Below, piece after piece: positions 57,083-64,000 of a stretch of 64,000 bases of DNA (position 1 is the stretch's first letter; every line of letters starts with the position of its first letter). This stretch comes from Apiospora phragmitis (Eukaryota; Ascomycota; Sordariomycetes; Amphisphaeriales; Apiosporaceae), in assembly GCA_038363925.1 (NCBI GenBank), contig JAQQWL010000016.1, forward strand, positions 434,001-498,000, given 5' to 3'. The translations under genes and the position numbers were made by a program. Under the pieces are notes generated by a model. The model saw nothing but the letters and a program-made list of their open reading frames with translations, was not told the origin of the DNA and searched no databases.

Positions 57083-60000
57083 ATGAATGCGACGCCGCGC
57101 ATGCGGGCGGGTGGCTTTCCAGCCACCCCAGCTACAGCTGCTCCCAGAGCACGAAATGGAGATGCCTTCAACACGAGTGCGAGAGATCCTCCCAGACAAC
57201 AAAAGCCGGCCAAGCCAACCCTGCCGCCCGCTCCCACAAATACGGCCGCCCCGGTGCCCGAACGAGAGCCCTTAATACCATTGAATATCGTGGATGGACC
57301 AAGTCAAAGATTCTACGCCTTTGCCATATATGCTGCGCTGTTCGCATGGAGGCTATACGACTGGCTGCAAGTCGTCACCACCGGCACTGGCTCTTTTACC
57401 TCCTTCACAAAATGGGTTGGCATAGATTTCGTCTACCTGTTCGTCGCACTGCCCACCCTGAGGATACCATGGCTAGATTTGTCGCAACCGGTGGTCATCA
57501 CCATGTTCGTCGTTCAGTTCATCCTGAACTGGTTGCTGATGTTCAATATCCAATTCATCTTGACAACCTGGTTGCTGAGCATTGTCAATCTCATGTTCTC
57601 GGAAAGCGAGATCTCACTTTCAGGCAGCGATGTCAAGGTCAACAATATCTTGCACAATTCCTCCCTGATCATGGGCAAGCAGATTATCAACATCCTGCCT
57701 GAGGGCTCTGCTATGCTCAATCCTACAAAGACTCCATTCTGCATCGGTCCTGGTCGCAATACGGTTGCGGTGCCCTTGTACTTCAACGCAACGATTCCCG
57801 TCGAGGTGGAGATTATGCGCATCGATTTCGAGACAAACAACGAGGAGGTCGTGAAGCTGAGCCGCTCTCAGATTCGCGAAATCGAAAAGCAGGCACGGAA
57901 GATCACAGAGGACGGGTCCGTCACCTCTTATGTTTATGACTTCCCTGTCAAGAAGCCTGGTGCCTATCGCCTGAATAAGGTCCTGGACGAATACAAGTTG
58001 GATGTGCAGAGGGCGGGTGAGCCAACATATGTGGTTCCCTGTCCCAAAGCACGTGTACGGCCTGCGGAATCATCAACCAGATGCATCAACGACTTGTCGG
58101 ATCTGTCCCTCGAGGTCTATGGCACCCCACCATTGAAGATTGTATACAGTCGCGTTATCAATGGCCAGGATCACAGCTTCCACTTCCAAAGCCTCCAGCC
58201 CGATGGTTTCTCGTCTCCTCTCATGGGCGCCGGCAAGCTTAGCAGCCTGATCCGTCCAGGAGAAGAGGACTTCACCTGGGCTAGAGCACAGACAGTCACT
58301 GTAGCGCTCAACGAATCGATGAATCAGGCCGGGGAGTGGCAGTATTCGATCGATGAGGTACATGACGTTTTTCAGAACGTTGTCAAGTATGTCGCACCTG
58401 ACAATGAGGTCGATTTCAAGCCCAAGCCTAAGCACCTGTACCAAAATTTCGGTGTCAGGGAGCGGCCCCGGGCGACACTTGTCGGCTGTGATCTACGTAA
58501 CCCTCTTAAGGTTGCTAAGGGCAAGGACAAGAAGCTACCGGTCAAATTTGACATTGCCGGCCCTGAGGCGCAGAGTGCCACATATACCGTCAACTGGCTA
58601 TTTTCACCCGTTGACAAGCTTACGAAGAGTGGTGACCATGGGGACGCCGTCGAGACCGGGTCGTTCACTGCTAAGGGCGCTTACGATCAACCCACCATTA
58701 CTGCCCCTGGTCTGTACACGCTCAAGTCAGTCACTTGCGAGTCCTGTGAAGGTGAAATCGACGAGCCCTCGTCTTGTCTGTTGCTCAACCCTCTGGAACC
58801 TAAGTTATCGATCCAGGCGGAAGAAATCCCAGACAAGTGCGCTGGGAACTCAATCGGCCTAAGGGTGAACCTGGATCTCGTCGGTACCCCTCCGTTCAAC
58901 ATCCAATATGATGTTATTAGCGACCTGGAACGGACCAGAAGGGAAAGAGTCGAGGTCAAGGGTCTGCGACAACAAATCGAGCTCCTACCAAGAAGTGCCG
59001 GCAGATACCAGTACAAATTCAGGAAATTGGACGACGCCATCTACTCAGTCCCCCTGCCATTGGCCGATGAATACACTCTTGAGCAGTATGTCAAGCCGCC
59101 AGCAACCGCCTTCATCCAAAACCCTTCAGATGTCATTACCGCTTGCCTAGACGAGCCCGTCAAGCTGGACGTCAAACTGCTTGGCGACGGACCCTTCACC
59201 CTTGAGTGGGAATTGGTTCATGACGGCAAGAAGAAATCCGAGAAGGCCACGCAGATCACTAGCGATACATACACCATAGAGACGGCCCCCTTTTCTCAGG
59301 GAGGCGAGTACACTCTGTCGCTGACTAGTATACAAGACCGGACAGGCTGTCGTATCTTCTTGAAAGAAGAGACCAGGATATCCGTGCGGCGACAGCGTCC
59401 ACGCGTTGGGTTTGGCCTTCTTGAGAGCAAGAGGATTACGACGGTCGTCGAGGATGCCAAGGTCAATCTTCCTTTGCGCCTATCCGGCGATGGGCCTTGG
59501 AGGGTCACTTACCGCAACCTCGAGGGTGACAAGGGTGACCAAATCCGGGTTGCCAGCTCCAGCAACGATTATATCGAGATAACCGAGCGCGGCAACTACG
59601 AACTCGTTGGCGTAACAGACAGCCAGTGCCGTGGACAGATAGACCCGAAGGCATCACGCTTTGACGTGCACTGGTTCCCACGGCCAGAGCTGAACCTCAT
59701 CCCCGATGACACCATAACAGCGAAGAATGACGTGTTTGTCAAACAAGATGTATGCGAAGGGGATATCGACGGTTTCGAGGTCATGCTAAAAGGTATGCTG
59801 AAAACAAATTATGATGGACTGATCGTGGCTAATCACATTTTGCAGGCTCTCCTCCTTACCACGTTTCTTACGAGGTCAAGCACAAGCCAAGAACTGGGTC
59901 AGGAGCAGTCGCCCAGAAGCAATTCGATGCTGCTCTGGGCAAGGCCTCGATACCCTTGGACACCATTAAAGCTGGCTTGTATACGTACAAATTCTCTGCA

Positions 60001-60960
60001 CTTGCTGACAACCTGTATAACAACGACAAGAGGAAATTTAAACCCCTGGTGCTGGAGCAAGTTGTCAATGCCAGGCCGTCAGCAACATTCGTCAAGCCCG
60101 GGCAGGCCTTCAAGCTTTGCATGTCGGAGCAAGACTATGAAGAGAAGATCCCGGTCAAGCTCGAGGGTGTGGCTCCTTTTTACCTCGAAATCGAGATCCG
60201 TCACCAGTCTGGCAGTATGGCAGAGATGCACCGCATCCCGAACATTCCTACCAACAACTACGGTATCCAGATTCCCCGACAATTCCTCAAGCTGGGAACT
60301 CAATGGATCCGTATTCGCAAGATCCGAGACGCTCGGGGCTGCCAGCAGAAGACGGAGGTGGGAGGACCGTCGGTGCAGGTGCATGTGTTCGACGCGCCGG
60401 CCATCTATCCTTTGGAGACGCGAACCGACTACTGCGTGGGTGAGCGAATCGCGTACACGCTCTCCGGAACGCCGCCTTTCGAGGTTCTCTACTCGTTTGA
60501 TGGCAAAGAGCGAAAGGCCAAGTCTCAAACGACCAACTTCCGTCGTATTGCTGAATCGGCTGGCGAATTCACGATTACGTCCATTAGTGACAAGGCGTCT
60601 GAGTGCCGAGCAGCGGTTCATCTGGCAAAGAATATTCATCCAATGCCCTCGGTTAAGATATCGCGTGGTAAGACCAACAAGGTCGACATTCACGAGGGCG
60701 GGCAAGTGGAGATTCTGTTTGAATTCTGGGGAACGCCGCCGTTCGAGTACACGTACACGCGCAGCACCAACGCGCGCCGGGGCCAAGCCAGCCAGATCCT
60801 GGAAACGCGCCATGATGTGAGCTACGATTACAGCAAGTCGATCATGGCCAACCTCGAGGGTACGTACGAGGTGGTGGCGATCAAGGATAAGTTCTGCGCC
60901 TTCAGTACGTTGAACACGGAGACGAAGGCGGACAAAGGGCAGAAGAGGCTCCAATACTAG
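57083..60960 (+). CDS. POM152: Nuclear pore membrane glycoprotein POM152 (1274 aa)
   Basis: Membrane-ring nucleoporin. Exon 1 is 57083-59792 and exon 2 is 59846-60960; the 53 bp intron (GTATGC...TTGCAG) joins [19 protein letters not shown] and 3825 nt close in frame. A short nucleoplasmic/pore-side N-tail is followed by hydrophobic segments at about 77-98 ([19 protein letters not shown]), 108-128 and 134-170. The large lumenal part is a chain of Ig/cadherin-like repeats recognisable by recurring GTPPF/GDGPF motifs ([71 protein letters not shown]). These match POM152 of Neurospora and yeast, and length is as expected. N-glycosylation sequons are present in the lumenal part, for example NNISL-type sites. 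Confidence 0.95.
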
Positions 60961-61495
60961 GTCCTCGTAGCTTAGGCTCGGTCTGGTTTTGGACATGTCA
61001 ACAATAGATGATGATGTAAAGAGTTAGTAGTGTGTGTAGCTGGGCTAGGGGGTTGGTTAGGGAGCTTGGGAGTGGAAAAGCATCTAGAATGCGTGCATGA
61101 GCAATGGCGTTCTGGTATGGCAATCTTGACTGGCTTGCTGTGGAGAATAACACATTACACAGACAGGCGATATGAACAGGCGGGTAATTCGCATCCAATA
61201 AACCTTTCGTTTTCTTCTCTTCATCGTCTCGAATGTGCGCCAAGGAGGGAGGGAGGATATATACTTCCGCTTCTCCATGTTGGTTCCGAACTTCGGGGTG
61301 GGTCACCACACTAAAGTCGTCCCAATGTTGACACATCTACTCGAGCCCAGCTCCGCACAAGGCACTTCTCGAGTTCGATTTTCGTCTTCTTCGTCACATT
61401 CACTCGGTGCCAGATCGCGATTGTATACTTATATAATTACCTCTCTTTATCAGCCGCGTCACCACAACAAGCAGCCCCTGAACTAAACCAGAGCC
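60961..61495. promoter_or_regulatory. Intergenic region between POM152 and the DUF1989 gene
   Basis: 3' region of POM152 and promoter of the next gene. A TATATAATTA element at about 61430-61439 lies ~60 bp before the start codon and could act as TATA box. Confidence 0.4.
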
Positions 61496-62844
61496 ATGGC
61501 AGACCAGCCGCCGCCCATGTCACCTGCCGACCGAGCCCGACTCGAGACCCGGAAGCCCGTGCCCAAGATGCCGCCTGCGTACCTCCCCACTTCAGGGAGC
61601 CCGCTGGCTGTGGACGAGGAGCTCTATCAGGAGATCCAGCAGGCGCCGCGCGTCCTGGACCAGGAGTTCCTCCTGCCGATTCGATCGGGGCGGGCCTGGA
61701 AGGTGAGTGCGGGGAATGTGGTCCGCATCAGTACGCCCGAGGGGCCGCAGGTCGGTGAGTGATGCCTGCTTTCATCCATGTTATATTTGATGGGCTTTGG
61801 GTTTGTCTGGTCATGGGTCTGTCGAGGACGCGCTGGGGGTGGAAAGCTCGTCCGCTCTGCGGGGACCCCAGGTTTCTGACTTATGCGTGGCACTCCACTC
61901 CCCATGTATGAAAACTGGAGGCTCTGGGGTGCCAGCTCCCTGCTGCCACCCTCCAACTACACTTATACAAGGGGGGTTGTTTGGTTCGCAGAGCAACAAG
62001 ACTAATACCGACACATGTATCTACCAGGCGACTTGAACATCTGGAACGCCCATAACCCGCGCGAGCGCTTCTGGGCCTCGCGCACGCGGCAGCTGCACGC
62101 CTCGCACGTGAGCACCCACGACCGCCTGTGGTCCTGCCTGCCCTACATGCGACCCCTGACCACCATCCTCCACGACTCGCTGGCGTGGTACGGCGTCGAC
62201 GAGCACGGCGGGCGGGTCCACGACCTGCTGGGGACGCGGTGCGACCCCTATATCAACGCGGTCCTCTCCGGGGTCGGCGAGAGTGGCGGCGGCTACGATT
62301 ACCACTGCCACTCCAACCTGACCCGGGCCGTCATGGAGTTCGGGCTCCGCGAGAGCGACGTCCACGACGTCATCAACATCTTCCAGGTCACGGGCCTCGA
62401 CGAGCAGGGCCGCTATTTCATGAACCCGTGTCCCGCGGAGAAGGTGGATAGTATCGAGTTTCTCGCGGAGCAGGATCTTCTGATGGCGTTGAGTACGTGG
62501 AGTTTGTGGTTTTTGTTTCTTCTACTTTGTTTGATTCGAATGGTTCCTTCATCTCGTCATTTTGCAGAGTGCTGCCCCCCCATTTCGAACCTGATCATCC
62601 CCCTTTTGTCCTCGTCGAACTGACAATGATGGCAGGTACATGTCCCGGTGGAGATCTCTCCCTGTGGGGATTCGGCGCCGATAGCGAGAAGGAGATGATC
62701 AAGTGCTGCCGTCCGCTCAAGGTCGAGGTCTTCCGGCTCGAAGATGAAGCCCTCTTGGCTCAGAGCGGGTGGAAACCTCCTTCGGTCGCGTCCTACAGGG
62801 GCGCACATGGAATGCATATTCCACAAGGCGAGTCCCAGAGTTAG
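61496..62844 (+). CDS. DUF1989 / urea carboxylase-associated family protein (310 aa)
   Basis: Exons: 61496-61754, 62028-62492, 62636-62844; introns GT-AG (the first is 273 bp, long for this window), 933 nt in frame. Family pattern: RAWKVSAGNVVRISTPEGPQ at the start, GDLNIWNAHNPRERFWASRT across intron 1, then YDYHCHSNLTRAVMEFGL, VINIFQVTGLDEQGRYFMNP, and a final CPGGDLSLWG. Bacterial relatives sit beside urea carboxylase and are thought to help urea or guanidine breakdown; the fungal role is unknown. GC-rich third positions in exon 2. The start ATG sits in an AACCAGAGCCATGGC context, close to optimal. Confidence 0.85.
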
Positions 62845-63260
62845 TAGCGGGCTTATTGGAGACGTGTATATTTCGGTGAGCTACTGTACATATCGCAATT
62901 TGGATAAGTATCTCCTCCTGTTTGATGTATAGACACTATGTGATGCTCGTCAGCGTGTGCGCTGACGAGAGAAGCCTTTGTGGCATACTGAATGGCCAGT
63001 CTTCTTTCTGGTGATGCATGATTCTATATACCAGGCCAAAGTGTTACTATATCAAAATTTTGTTGAACCATCATCAAAGGCATGAGACCATCTCTAGAGA
63101 TATGCGCAGCGGCAGGGTGAGACGTGCAACGGGGTGCTGCCTCTCTTTTGCTCATCCACAGCCAACAAATCCAGCCACCAGCCTCAGACCGCTGTGATGA
63201 CCGAGTCCCAAGTTATAGGGTGAGATGCAGGGAGGAAAATCATCCCTTCTTGTCCCCTTT
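62845..63260. other. Convergent 3' region
   Basis: Separates two converging genes. Includes a short inverted motif (GCTCGTCAGCGTGTGCGCTGACGAG near 62946-62969, written here only as its 10-base arms CTCGTCAGCG/CGCTGACGAG), able to form a hairpin. No gene seen. Confidence 0.4.
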
Positions 63261-64000
63261 CTACCACACACCGTATGTGACGCACTTGTCCTTGGGCACC
63301 TTGATGTTTCGGTTGAGGGACACGCAGTCGCGGAACTGCTGCGTGCAGGCCTTATCGGCCTTCTGGCCGTCATTGAGCCAGCGCTCGTGGGTACGGGCTT
63401 CAAGGGCCGCGGTACGGCCGGAGTTGGCGGCGTACTCAAAGTAACTTCTTTTTTTGCCCTTGCCGCCGCCGGCAGGACCATCCCACGTGCTGCCGCCCTT
63501 GCCCTTGCTCTCGGGACCGGGGTAGCCCTTGCCGTACTCGTTGTTTTGGTCGTCCTTGCCGACGTTCTTGCAGCCCCGCACGTACGTATCCTTGCACTGG
63601 GTGTACTGCTGATTACAAGCCGCCTCGCAGGCATCCGGAGCATGCTGCCGTTTATACGAGCTGCACCTTTTACTGTCTTGGTGCATGTAGAGCTTGAAAA
63701 TTGCGCCTGCCACGGTTTGGGTACGTGTCAATACGGTCTTCTTATATACGTGCGGCTTGGGTGGGTAAGAAGAGGAGGCTTGTGTGCATATTGTCCGTTA
63801 CCCCTTACCCATGGGCTCGTCGAAACTAGGGAGACCGAGAGAAAGAGAGAGAGGGGGAAACACTTACCAGCGCGGTGCTCAGACTCGACATTGTTGCAGT
63901 TGAGATTGGGCAACCAGATATTGCCAACAGGCTTTTGGTCGTTGTAGCCATACTGGTCGTTTTTGGGCTGCTTGCAGTAGCCGGTCGGGGTCGGTGGGGA
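63261..64000 (-). CDS. Cysteine-rich protein, 3' part only (runs off the window)
   Basis: The gene is on the minus strand and continues beyond 64000. Exon 63868 to the window end and exon 63261-63706 are joined by a GT-AG intron (63707-63867) in matching phase. The upstream exon encodes TGYCKQPKNDQYGYNDQKPV; the downstream one contains paired cysteines (RCSSYKRQH, DACEAACNQQYTQCKD, GCKNVGKDD, KACTQQFRDC, DKCVTYGVW) and a Gly/Lys-rich linker. This spacing is typical of secreted fungal Cys-rich proteins with disulfides, but the N-terminus is outside, so a signal peptide cannot be checked. Family not recognised. Confidence 0.65.

Noticed and set aside
60079..60996. 305-codon minus-strand frame opposite the POM152 3' exon
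   Set aside because: Antisense of POM152 repeat motifs; no independent family features.
1..64000. CRISPR arrays, bacterial operons, Shine-Dalgarno sites
   Set aside because: No regularly spaced repeats; spliceosomal introns throughout show eukaryotic nuclear DNA.

Overview
This is nuclear DNA of a filamentous ascomycete (Pezizomycotina, most likely a sordariomycete). The signs are short 50-140 bp GT-AG introns, genes closely spaced on both strands, fungal-only families (a Nif1-like cell-cycle inhibitor, CorA-like transporters, POM152), and a 4.6 kb AT-only island with the hallmark of repeat-induced point mutation (RIP). No CRISPR array, rRNA or tRNA was recognised. I rebuilt splice sites by eye; for most genes the exon phases close on an intact reading frame.

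Layout. 0.4-4.9 kb: a coiled-coil protein gene with frame breaks, a small 76-residue protein gene, and a Vip1-type RRM protein. 5.36-9.95 kb: a RIP-destroyed island bounded by ~105 bp terminal inverted repeats, holding three degenerate copies of a Fot1/pogo-type DDE transposon, two direct and one inverted. 10.4-24.5 kb: an accessory-looking stretch with a DHA2-type MFS transporter, a small membrane protein, a decayed CorA-like gene with an in-frame stop, a kinase gene with two frame problems, and an intact CorA-like transporter. 25.5-38.6 kb: housekeeping core with NDC80, an OB-fold protein, 13-exon adenylosuccinate lyase, Nif1-like protein, a cupin and a nitronate monooxygenase. 38.6-46.9 kb: two gene-poor stretches of about 4 kb on either side of a tiny dsRBD-like gene. 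46.9-62.8 kb: a PRPP synthetase with a large insertion, a zinc-less Fpg/MutM DNA glycosylase with a frame break, a proline-iminopeptidase-like hydrolase, a UCH37-type deubiquitinase, POM152 and a DUF1989 protein. 63.2-64 kb: the 3' part of a cysteine-rich gene that runs off the window.

Several pairs share short divergent promoters: NDC80/OB-fold, PRPP synthetase/Fpg and UCH/POM152. Adenylosuccinate lyase and PRPP synthetase both act in purine nucleotide synthesis but are 14 kb apart and not obviously linked. The main oddities are the RIP island with its inverted transposon copies, a set of one-base length differences in homopolymers that break otherwise conserved genes, and the relic CorA-like gene. 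I found no clearly new multi-gene system. The best candidates for closer study are the kinase/CorA-like accessory block and the gene-poor region around the dsRBD-like gene.
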